Source of the DNA: JALZUV01 sp964654855 | GTDB lineage: Bacteria; Pseudomonadota; Alphaproteobacteria; Rickettsiales; JALZUV01 | NCBI GenBank assembly: GCA_964654855.1 | Contig: CAZZJS010000005.1 | Span: 124,001-188,000 of the forward strand | DNA: 64,000 nt | Direction: 5' to 3' | In this document: positions 9,015 to 17,044 of the stretch, piece after piece | Numbering within the stretch: position 1 is the first letter of the stretch | Layout: each line of letters starts with the position of its first letter | The notes under the pieces: model-generated | What the model saw: the letters and a program-made list of their open reading frames with translations, nothing else | Database searches by the model: none | What the model was told of the DNA's origin: nothing | Translations under genes and position numbers: made by a program

Positions 9015-12000
9015 ATGACTTATAAGCTTCGCACTATGGGTGCGTGTACTCAAGTAATCGCTACGGTTGCAGCGGCGTGTTTATCAACCGTTTTATACAG
9101 CACTACGGCGCTCGCTGATTGTTCGGTGACTTCGGGTGGAGGAACAGCAACGTTTCCAAATAGTGGTGCAGTGATTGATTGTGTGGCAGCTGGTGGCGCG
9201 CAAACGTCTGCGATTGGTAATCGGGAAACAGACCTTACTGTTAACCTAGGTGCCAATGCAGAATTATCGGCTGGTGGTAGAGTCGATATAGGTATTGGTA
9301 CCGTAACACTTGGAGATGATACGCTTATTACCAGGCCAGCCGGAGTTGGCGATGCAACAATTTTGGGACAAAGAAGTGGCGGTGGATCAACTGCGGTTAC
9401 TGTTATCTTATCTGGCGAGAATGCAAGCCTTGTGGGTGGCGCTGCTACTGGAGGGGGAGGTATCGGTGCTTCTGGTGGAGTGGCACTCAATGTAGCTGGT
9501 GCGGGTAATAACGCTGATGCAACCATAACGCTTTCGGGTGACAATAGCTCGATTAGCTCTCATGATTCTGGCGTAAGCGCGTATAGTTATAATGAAAATG
9601 GACGAGCGATAGTTACTTTAAGCGGCGATGGCGCAAGTATTTCACATATTGGTACCAGTGGCTCAGGAGTTCGTGGTGGCAGCTATTACGGTTCTGCATC
9701 AGTTGATGTAACCTTAGGAGCTAATACATCCATTACATCCGCTTCGAATACAGCCATAAGTGCCTATGTAGGTAATCCTATGATAGCAGCTGTGGATTCC
9801 TCAATTGAAAATAGTGGAGCGATTACAGGCGGTGGTGGAACGGCCATTTTCCTTATTGCTGGTGATGATACGATTGCTAACAATAGCGACGGTACTATCA
9901 CTGGAGGTATTCTAACAGGTGCAGGCGATGACACACTAACAAACTCTGGCACGATTACGGGTGATATTGATTTAGGAGCTGGCGCTGACATGGCGACGAT
10001 TTCTGCGGGTACGATTACGGGGGCGTTTGAGGCAGGTGCGGATGATGACACGCTGAGCTTGGATTTAGATAATACGGTGATTGGTGCGAGTACCTTCTTT
10101 GGAGATGAAGGTGCAGGTGATACTGGAACAGATACATTGACGCTCATTTCAGCGGGCGCTCAAGCCATTGCTGCCGATGATGCAGCAGGCGTATATCGTG
10201 AGTGGAATACACTCAACCTCAATGGAGGTGGCGACTTTACACTAACAGGCACGAACACGGATACGAGCACGATAAATCTGAATGACGGGTCTGGCTTGAT
10301 TATTGATACAGGCGCAAGCTTTACTTCTGACCTTACCGCAGGTGCTGAAGCTAACGCCCTGACTATTGCCGGCACTCTAACGGGCAATGTTGATTTAGGT
10401 GCAGGTGAGAATGTTGTCACGATTGCTGATGGCGGTGTGTTGACAGGTGATCTGACGACAGGTGATGACGCTGATACGCTCACCATTGCAGGCCCTACTG
10501 GGCTGCTCACGGGTAATGTTAATTTAGGCGAAGGTGAGAATATCATCACTGTAGCCGGCACCTTGGATGGCAACTTAAATACAGGTGATGATTTTGATAC
10601 GCTTACCGAGACGGGTTCTATCACCGGCACAACAGATCTGGCGCTTCAGCCTGTAGCGCCGCCACCAGCACCTCCGACTCCTCCTGCGGCTCCTGTGAGT
10701 GACTTGGTCATTGCGGCAGGTGCTTCGTTGAGTGGTCCTGTTACGACAGATTCGAATGTGATTAATAATGGTACGCTGAATGCGCCATTAACCACGAGTG
10801 GTAACTTCACACAAAATAATACCGGTACGTTATCGGTGGTGATTGACCCTGATACGACGACGACAGTCTCGGGTTTGAATATTGCTGGCTTAGCCTCGTT
10901 AGATGGAACGCTAAATGTGCTTCAATTAGGCGGCACGGATGATCGTAATTTTGCGACGGGCAATATGTTTAATGTGTTGAATGCAGATGGAGGGGTTAGT
11001 GGTGAATTTTCGCTAGTAAACTTCCCTGTCACGCCAAATGCAGATATTAACTGGCAGACCATCTATAATACCAGCGATGTCACATTGAATATCTTAAGTG
11101 CTAGCTTGCGTTGCGGTACAGGTGGTTTAACCAGCAATGCTGATGAGGTCTGTGGCGCTATCAATGAAGCGGCTGCTTCTAGCCCTGAATTGAGTAATGT
11201 TTTAGGTGTTATTGCTGGCTTACCTGAAAGTGAGTTTCAGTCTGCTAATGACCAGCTTTCTGCAGAAGGTTTTCTTGGACTGAGCACAGCGAATAACCGT
11301 GCGAACCGTGCTTTTGTGGGTACGTTACGTGAGCGTATTGGTGAGTTGCGTATTATGCGCCCAAGTGCGGGTAATGTTGGTGTTGCTTCTTTGGCTTCAC
11401 AAGCTTTGCATACGCCTAACTTAAGCGATGCGGTCAGCTTTAGTAATCAGCGAGTATCTGGCAACCTAACGGCTAGTAAGCTAGATTATAATGGTTCTGA
11501 AATTGCCAATGCGTTGGGGCTTAGCTCTTCACAAACGGGAGTGGGCGGCACAGGCGCTGCTGGACAAGGGAATCGTTCGGTCTGGGTGCGTGGCTTTGGC
11601 GATGTGTTTGAAAGTGAAACGAGTGATCCCAATAATACGGCCAATTCACAGTTTGATGCGACCACCTTTGGTGTTTCTGTTGGTGCCGATCAGCGTATTA
11701 CTCCAGAATGGATTGCTGGGGTGGCGCTTGGTTACAGCACTACCGATTATGAGACGAATACGAACCTCACGGGTGACTCTGATGTGAAGCAAGCTTCGCT
11801 TTATGCGGCTTACTCTAATAAGGCACTTTACGGTGACTTTATGCTGACTTATGGGCAGATTGAGAATGAGACGAATCGTGCAGTGAGTATCGGTAGCATC
11901 AATGAGAATATCCGTGGCGATTATGATGGTGATCTCTATGCGGCGCGTGCAGAAACGGGTTATACCTTCTCCAAAGATGGTTGGGAATATGGCCCTTGGG

Positions 12001-12419
12001 GTAGCATTGAATATAGCAACACCAAGCAAGATGGCTTTACCGAGACGGGCTCAACCAATGGCCTGAATCTCACCGTGAATGAGAATAGCACTGACTCTCT
12101 ACGTGCTGTGGTTGGTGGACGTGTCGCTAAGGCGCTTCCACTGAAAGAACTAGGCGGTGTCTTCATCCCACAAGCGCGTGTGGCCTATCAACGTGAGCTG
12201 CTGGATGCTAATCTAGCAACCAGTGCTTCGCTGGGCGGTGTGGTGACGAATGCAACGGGTGCGGATCAACCGAAAGATACGTTCCGTATTGGCGTTGGCT
12301 TTACCCACCTGTTCGATGAAGCCTCTAACTCCGACTCCCTGTTCGGCCATTATGAAACCGAACTCACCAGAGACTCCACCGCACACAGATTAACCGCAGG
12401 ATACAGAATCAAATTCTAA
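9015..12419 (+). CDS. type Va autotransporter with threonine/glycine-rich beta-helix passenger
   Basis: Outer-membrane autotransporter. Residues 1-35 form an extended signal peptide (basic MTYKLRTMG, hydrophobic VIATVAAACLSTVLYS, cleavage after TALA). The passenger (about 36-690) is rich in Thr, Gly, Asp and Ala and carries degenerate coils of the kind TGNVDLGAGENVVTIA and TITGDIDLGAGADMATI, typical of a right-handed beta-helix. A proline-rich hinge APPPAPPTPPAAP lies near residue 550. The C-terminal third is an autotransporter beta-barrel: NRSVWVRGFGDVFESE, repeated amphipathic strands, and the closing HRLTAGYRIKF with a terminal Phe, as BAM requires. The start has a GGGAG ribosome binding site 7 bases upstream. 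There is no protease triad or RGD-type adhesin motif that I can see, so adhesion or aggregation is only a guess. Confidence 0.9.
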   Translation: MTYKLRTMGACTQVIATVAAACLSTVLYSTTALADCSVTSGGGTATFPNSGAVIDCVAAGGAQTSAIGNRETDLTVNLGANAELSAGGRVDIGIGTVTLGDDTLITRPAGVGDATILGQRSGGGSTAVTVILSGENASLVGGAATGGGGIGASGGVALNVAGAGNNADATITLSGDNSSISSHDSGVSAYSYNENGRAIVTLSGDGASISHIGTSGSGVRGGSYYGSASVDVTLGANTSITSASNTAISAYVGNPMIAAVDSSIENSGAITGGGGTAIFLIAGDDTIANNSDGTITGGILTGAGDDTLTNSGTITGDIDLGAGADMATISAGTITGAFEAGADDDTLSLDLDNTVIGASTFFGDEGAGDTGTDTLTLISAGAQAIAADDAAGVYREWNTLNLNGGGDFTLTGTNTDTSTINLNDGSGLIIDTGASFTSDLTAGAEANALTIAGTLTGNVDLGAGENVVTIADGGVLTGDLTTGDDADTLTIAGPTGLLTGNVNLGEGENIITVAGTLDGNLNTGDDFDTLTETGSITGTTDLALQPVAPPPAPPTPPAAPVSDLVIAAGASLSGPVTTDSNVINNGTLNAPLTTSGNFTQNNTGTLSVVIDPDTTTTVSGLNIAGLASLDGTLNVLQLGGTDDRNFATGNMFNVLNADGGVSGEFSLVNFPVTPNADINWQTIYNTSDVTLNILSASLRCGTGGLTSNADEVCGAINEAAASSPELSNVLGVIAGLPESEFQSANDQLSAEGFLGLSTANNRANRAFVGTLRERIGELRIMRPSAGNVGVASLASQALHTPNLSDAVSFSNQRVSGNLTASKLDYNGSEIANALGLSSSQTGVGGTGAAGQGNRSVWVRGFGDVFESETSDPNNTANSQFDATTFGVSVGADQRITPEWIAGVALGYSTTDYETNTNLTGDSDVKQASLYAAYSNKALYGDFMLTYGQIENETNRAVSIGSINENIRGDYDGDLYAARAETGYTFSKDGWEYGPWGSIEYSNTKQDGFTETGSTNGLNLTVNENSTDSLRAVVGGRVAKALPLKELGGVFIPQARVAYQRELLDANLATSASLGGVVTNATGADQPKDTFRIGVGFTHLFDEASNSDSLFGHYETELTRDSTAHRLTAGYRIKF

Positions 12420-12455
12420 AAGAGAGTTTTCTGACGGAGCTTAAATAAGCACTAA

Positions 12456-12531
12456 TGGTGCCCGGAGACGGACTTGAACCGCCGACACAGGGATTTTCAA
12501 TCCCTTGCTCTACCAACTGAGCTATCCGGGC
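12456..12531 (-). tRNA. tRNA-Phe (anticodon GAA)
   Basis: On the minus strand the gene reads GCCCGGATAGCTCAGTTGG and so on, with acceptor stem GCCCGGA pairing with TCCGGGC, discriminator A and an encoded CCA. The anticodon arm is AGGGA-TTGAAAA-TCCCT with GAA at the anticodon position. The T arm carries GGTTCAAGTCC. It is 76 nt long, lies between the autotransporter and guaB, and no other RNA gene adjoins it. Confidence 0.97.
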
Positions 12532-12596
12532 ACATGAATGTGAGAGGTGCTTATAGCTAACTGATTCGTACATTGCAATAGCTTGAATGCACGCAC

Positions 12597-12631
12597 TTGA
12601 CATCTTTTGTCGAATCTTTACAACCCGCACA
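12597..12631 (+). promoter_or_regulatory. sigma-70-type promoter giving a probable leaderless guaB mRNA
   Basis: A perfect -35 TTGACA at 12597-12602, a 16-base spacer, and a -10 TACAAC at 12619-12624. The expected start, seven bases after the -10, is the A of the guaB ATG at 12631. There is no Shine-Dalgarno sequence before the ATG, which fits translation of a leaderless message. Confidence 0.55.
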
Positions 12632-14085
12632 TGGAACACCCTTTAGCTTTAACTTTTGACGATGTACTGCTCCAACCAGCAGCATCTGACGTTGTCCCCT
12701 CCGAAGTCAATACAACAAGCCGCCTGACGCGCGAGATCACGCTTGGCATTCCGCTTATTTCAGCCGCGATGGATACGGTGACTGAGGCGCGCTTAGCCAT
12801 TGCGATGGCGCAGCATGGTGGTGTGGGTTGTTTGCATAAGAACATGACAGTGCAAGAGCAGGCAGCGGCCGTTCGACAAGTGAAAAAGTTTGAATCTGGC
12901 ATGGTGGTGAATCCGGTGACGACTCGTCCGAATGCTACCTTGGCTGATGCTTTGGCGCTCATGCAGCAGCATTCTATTACCGGTATTCCTGTGACGGAAA
13001 AAGATGGCAAGTTGGTGGGAATGCTCACGAACCGCGACGTGCGTTTTGCAGATAATCCGAATCAGCCGGTGGAAGAGCTCATGACGCGTGATTTGGTCAC
13101 GGTGAATGAAGGTGTGGAGCGCGAGGAAGCAAAGCGTTTACTGCATAAGCATCGTATTGAAAAGTTGCTTGTAGTGGATGTTGAACATCGTTGCGTTGGG
13201 CTCATCACGGTGAAAGATATTGAGAAAGCTCAGCAATTCCCAAATGCGGCAAAAGATGAGATGGGACGTTTGCGCGTTGGTGCGGCAACGGGTATCGGTA
13301 AAGATGGTATTGAACGTGCGGAGGCATTGATTGCTGCCGGAGCGGATTTTGTGACGGTTGATACCGCGCATGGTCATTCCAGAAATGTGATCGAAACGGT
13401 CAAAACGCTACGCCAATCGCATAAAGATTTTTCGATTATTGCAGGCAATATTGCGACTGCTGAAGCTGCAGAGGCTCTAATTGAAGCGGGTGCATCGGCA
13501 GTGAAGGTGGGCATTGGCCCAGGTTCAATTTGTACGACGCGTATCGTTGCAGGGGTGGGGGTTCCACAACTTTCAGCGATTCAGAATGTTTCTAAAGTGA
13601 CGAAAAAACATAACATCCCACTGATTGCAGATGGCGGGGTGAAATTCTCTGGTGATTTGGCCAAAGCGATTGCCGCTGGTGCGGACTGTGTGATGCTCGG
13701 TTCGCTCTTTGCGGGTACGGAAGAAAGCCCTGGTGATGTCATTCTTTATCAAGGTCGCTCTTATAAAGGTTATCGTGGTATGGGTTCAGTTGGTGCGATG
13801 GCGCGCGGTTCAGCGGATCGTTATTTCCAGCAAGAAATTAACGATGCGATGAAGTTAGTGCCTGAAGGCGTTGAAGGGCGTGTGCCGTTTAAAGGCTCTG
13901 TTTCTGGCGTGATTCACCAGCTTGTTGGCGGTTTAAAAGCAGCGATGGGCTATACGGGGCATGCGACGCTTGATACAATGCAGCATGGTTGCCAAATGGT
14001 ACAAATCACTAGCGCTGGTCTTAAAGAATCTCACGCGCATGATGTAACCATCACGCAAGAAGCACCGAACTACCGTTTAGGCTAA
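12631..14085 (+). CDS. guaB: inosine-5'-monophosphate dehydrogenase
   Basis: Oxidises IMP to XMP with NAD+, the committed step of GMP synthesis. The 484-aa product has the N-terminal ALTFDDVLLQPAASDVVPSE signature, two CBS domains inserted at about residues 95-205 (LMQQHSITGIPVTEKDGKLV and LLHKHRIEKLLVVDVEHRCV), and the catalytic loop VGIGPGSICTTRIVAGVGVP with the nucleophilic Cys. The mobile flap region GMGSVGAMARGSADRYFQ is also present. I place the start at ATG 12631 (MEHPLALTFDD), where related proteins begin; an in-frame TTG at 12607 would add 8 residues but would lie upstream of the predicted transcription start. The stop overlaps the convergent trkA stop by three bases. Confidence 0.97.
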   Translation: MEHPLALTFDDVLLQPAASDVVPSEVNTTSRLTREITLGIPLISAAMDTVTEARLAIAMAQHGGVGCLHKNMTVQEQAAAVRQVKKFESGMVVNPVTTRPNATLADALALMQQHSITGIPVTEKDGKLVGMLTNRDVRFADNPNQPVEELMTRDLVTVNEGVEREEAKRLLHKHRIEKLLVVDVEHRCVGLITVKDIEKAQQFPNAAKDEMGRLRVGAATGIGKDGIERAEALIAAGADFVTVDTAHGHSRNVIETVKTLRQSHKDFSIIAGNIATAEAAEALIEAGASAVKVGIGPGSICTTRIVAGVGVPQLSAIQNVSKVTKKHNIPLIADGGVKFSGDLAKAIAAGADCVMLGSLFAGTEESPGDVILYQGRSYKGYRGMGSVGAMARGSADRYFQQEINDAMKLVPEGVEGRVPFKGSVSGVIHQLVGGLKAAMGYTGHATLDTMQHGCQMVQITSAGLKESHAHDVTITQEAPNYRLG

Positions 14086-15461
14086 TAAATCTCGCTGCTG
14101 CGGCTGAACAGCTCTTCTACCTTACGAACGATTTTGGTCATGGCAAGTACGATGATGCGGTCATCCTCAGCGATAGTCGCTTCAGAGTCGGGCAGTAGAA
14201 TTTTCTGCTTATGCACGACTGCGCCAATCATTGCGCCATCAGGCAGGTCGATCATATCGATTGTTTTACCAATCATCGGCGAGCCTTTGCTTGCTTCTAC
14301 TTCCAATACCTCAGCCACACCATCATGAATGGCGTGAACGCCGCGAACTTTACCACGGCGAATATGCTGTAAAATAGTGGAGACGGTTGTTTCGCGTGGG
14401 TTTACGGTTACATCAATACCGATACTATCCAATAGCGGGCTGTAGGAGCTAGTATTGACCAAGGTAATGGCGCGTTGAGCACCTAAACGTTTGGCAAGTA
14501 AAGAGGAAATCACATTCACTTTATCGTCATTAGTGACAGCGATGATGGTTTCAACGAGATTAATATTCGCATCGGCGAGCACTTCTTCGGATAGACCACT
14601 TCCTTGCAAAACCGAAATTTCTGGCAGCACGGTGGCAATATGTTCTGCTCGCTCTTTATCCAACTCAATCAGTTTGATGCGTGTACCGTTTTCTTCGGCA
14701 TCTAAACGCTCGGCGACCGTTTCGCCAATGTTCCCTCCGCCGAGGATCAGCACGCGACGCGCTTCTTTTTCCTCATGCCCGAAGAGTGCCATAGAGCGAT
14801 TCACATCATCCGTATGCGCGAGGAAGAATATTTCGTCTCCTGCTTGTAAGATGCGCTCATCATGCGGTAGGTGGAATTTATTCTTATTCACGACGCCCAT
14901 GAGTGTCATGCGTAACTGCCCTGCAGCACGCTGTTTGACCAAGCGTAGCGGTAAGTTGATGACCGGACAGTTATTGGTGCATTGCACCGAAATCAATTTC
15001 AGCAACCCATCCGCATAAGGGATCATATCCGTGGCACCCGGTACATGCAGGCGGCGGATAATGGCTTCTGCCACTTCAATCTCTGGCGAAATAATCACAT
15101 CAATCGGCATATGGTCGAGGCGGTAGAGCTCTTTCCAATGCGGATCACGGTAAGATTGATGACGTAGGCGGGCAATCTTACTCGGAATTTTAAACAGGGT
15201 ATGGGCGATCTGACAGCAGACCATGTTGGTCTCATCCGCATTCGTCACAGCGATGAGCATATCTGCATCTTCACCGCCGGCGCGCTGAATGACCTCAGGA
15301 TGTGAAGCATGACCATGGATAGCAGATACATCCATACGGTCACCAATATCGCGCACCAACTCTTCCGAGTGGTCAATCACGGTAACGTGATTATCCTCTG
15401 CCGCTAATTGTGCCGCAATTGTGCTTCCAACCGCACCGGCACCACAAATGATGACTTTCAT
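14082..15461 (-). CDS. trkA: Trk potassium-uptake regulatory subunit TrkA
   Basis: Cytoplasmic NAD(H)-binding gating subunit of the Trk/Ktr potassium transporter. The 459-aa protein has the duplicated RCK layout: RCK_N at residues 1-125 (MKVIICGAGAVGSTIAAQLA, a dinucleotide fold, then DHSEELVRDIGDRMDV), RCK_C at about 135-220, a second RCK_N at 230-350 (RRVLILGGGNIGETVAERLD) and a second RCK_C at 370-455. In many alphaproteobacteria trkA lies directly after ntrY-ntrX on the same strand, as here (57 bases after ntrX). The membrane partner TrkH is not in the window. Confidence 0.95.
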   Translation of the reverse strand: MKVIICGAGAVGSTIAAQLAAEDNHVTVIDHSEELVRDIGDRMDVSAIHGHASHPEVIQRAGGEDADMLIAVTNADETNMVCCQIAHTLFKIPSKIARLRHQSYRDPHWKELYRLDHMPIDVIISPEIEVAEAIIRRLHVPGATDMIPYADGLLKLISVQCTNNCPVINLPLRLVKQRAAGQLRMTLMGVVNKNKFHLPHDERILQAGDEIFFLAHTDDVNRSMALFGHEEKEARRVLILGGGNIGETVAERLDAEENGTRIKLIELDKERAEHIATVLPEISVLQGSGLSEEVLADANINLVETIIAVTNDDKVNVISSLLAKRLGAQRAITLVNTSSYSPLLDSIGIDVTVNPRETTVSTILQHIRRGKVRGVHAIHDGVAEVLEVEASKGSPMIGKTIDMIDLPDGAMIGAVVHKQKILLPDSEATIAEDDRIIVLAMTKIVRKVEELFSRSSEIY

Positions 15462-15517
15462 ACTGCCAGTATATAAGCCGTTATTTAAATGGTGCCAGCA
15501 AATTCGGTTAATATCGC

Positions 15518-16975
15518 CTATGCGGTGGCTGCAACGGCCTCCACTGGCGCGGCTGCGTCACTAGAAGTTGCAGGTTCTTCGGTTGGCTCTGCTCCGCGAT
15601 TATTGCTTAAGCCGAGCAATTTCAACTTACGGTGCAAGGCTGAGCGTTCCATACCTACAAAGTTTGACGTGCGGCTGATATTGCCACCAAAGCGGTTGAT
15701 CTGTGCGGCCAGATATTGGCGTTCAAACAGTTCACGTGCTTCACGTAATGGCATTGATAGAATGTCGCCTGAAATGTCCGAGGTCATCACTGCAGGAGAA
15801 GATTCGAATAGCTCACTTGGAAGAGCTTTACTATCGATTTTCTTATCTGCATCGCCTGGTGACATAATGAGCAACCATTCCATCATATTACGTAACTGGC
15901 GCACATTGCCCGGCCATTCATAAGCTTGTAGAATCGCCATGGCTTCTTCGCTCATTTCACGCGTTGGCAAGCCAGACATCTGGCTCGCTTGCTTGAGGAA
16001 GTGATTGCATAGTGCAGGAATGTCACTACGCCGTTCTTTTAATGACGGAACTTGCATCGGAACCACATTTAGACGGTAATAAAGGTCTTCACGTAGCTTG
16101 CCTTCATCCATGTAATTCTTCAATTCACGGTTACTAGCTGCTAATACGCGCACATCCACATCGACTGGCTTATTGCCGCGTAGGCGAGTGAAGGCACGAT
16201 CTTGTAAGGCGCGTAGTAAGCGGCCTTGCGTCTCAAACGGTAGGTCGGTGACTTCATCAATAAAGAGCGTTCCGCCATGGGCTTTCTCAAAGAGGCCAAG
16301 CTTCTTCGCGCCGCCATTTGGGTTTGGATCTTCCACTCCGAATAGCTCACTTTCAACACGATCAGCCGTAAGGCCAGCGGCATTCAGCGTTACGAACGGA
16401 CCTGCTGCACGCTCTGATCCATCATGAACGAGGCGGGCTACCATCTCTTTACCCGCGCCAGCGCCACCGGTTAAAAGAACGCGGCTTTGTGTAGGAGCAA
16501 CTTTTTGGATTATCGACTTAAGTGAGGTAACCGCTTGAGAATCACCAATTAAATCGACTTCTGTTTTGCCGCGCGTTTTGAGTTCTTCATTCTCGCCACG
16601 TAGCTTTGCATGCTCCATCGCACGAGCAACAGTATGCAGAAGTTTCTCTTCCTTAAACGGCTTTTCGATAAAGTCGTAAGCGCCGAGGCGGATAGAGTTT
16701 ACCGCAGTTTCGATATTACCGTGACCACTAATCATGAGCACAGGTAGGTTTGGATATTTACTTTTTACAAGCTCTAGAATGCCCAAGCCATCTAGCTCAG
16801 AACCTTGTAGCCAGATATCTAGAAGCAGTAGGCTAGGTACACGTTCGGCAATTGCCTTGAGTGCTGTATCGCTATTAGCAGCGGTACGCGTGGCATAACC
16901 GCCATCACCTAAAATGTCAGATACGAGTTCACGAATGTCAGTTTCATCGTCAACGATAAGGATATCATTGCTCAT
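15518..16975 (-). CDS. ntrX: nitrogen-assimilation response regulator NtrX
   Basis: Response regulator paired with NtrY. Residues 1-120 are a receiver domain (ILIVDDETDIRELVSDIL; phospho-acceptor Asp in LLLLDIWLQG; Lys in FIEKPFKEEKL). Residues about 145-375 are an AAA+ domain with Walker A GGAGAGKE and Walker B GGTLFIDEVTDLP. A Fis-type helix-turn-helix follows at about 420-460 (GGNISRTSNFVGMERSALHR), then an Ala/Glu-rich tail. The GAFTGA loop that contacts sigma-54 is absent: between ESELFG and the Walker B there is VEDPNPNGGAKKLG instead. This points to a role not involving sigma-54 opening, as reported for some alphaproteobacterial NtrX/NtrC proteins. The start is ATG 16975, 7 bases after GGGGAG; a GTG-type extension of five residues is less likely. 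Confidence 0.95.
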   Translation of the reverse strand: MSNDILIVDDETDIRELVSDILGDGGYATRTAANSDTALKAIAERVPSLLLLDIWLQGSELDGLGILELVKSKYPNLPVLMISGHGNIETAVNSIRLGAYDFIEKPFKEEKLLHTVARAMEHAKLRGENEELKTRGKTEVDLIGDSQAVTSLKSIIQKVAPTQSRVLLTGGAGAGKEMVARLVHDGSERAAGPFVTLNAAGLTADRVESELFGVEDPNPNGGAKKLGLFEKAHGGTLFIDEVTDLPFETQGRLLRALQDRAFTRLRGNKPVDVDVRVLAASNRELKNYMDEGKLREDLYYRLNVVPMQVPSLKERRSDIPALCNHFLKQASQMSGLPTREMSEEAMAILQAYEWPGNVRQLRNMMEWLLIMSPGDADKKIDSKALPSELFESSPAVMTSDISGDILSMPLREARELFERQYLAAQINRFGGNISRTSNFVGMERSALHRKLKLLGLSNNRGAEPTEEPATSSDAAAPVEAVAATA

Positions 16976-17044
16976 TGGTCGTCTCCCCAATTATTTTTAT
17001 TCTTATTATTCTTATGTCACTTTGTGTGACTTATTGATTTCATC

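Noticed and set aside
9050..10630. Minus-strand ORFs of 127-164 codons rich in Pro/Ala/Val/Ser
   Set aside because: They are antisense to the Thr/Gly-rich autotransporter repeats; there is no ribosome binding site or family match.
10000..10640. Tandem nucleotide repeats in the autotransporter as a CRISPR or satellite
   Set aside because: The repeats are degenerate at DNA level and keep the reading frame; they encode beta-helix coils.
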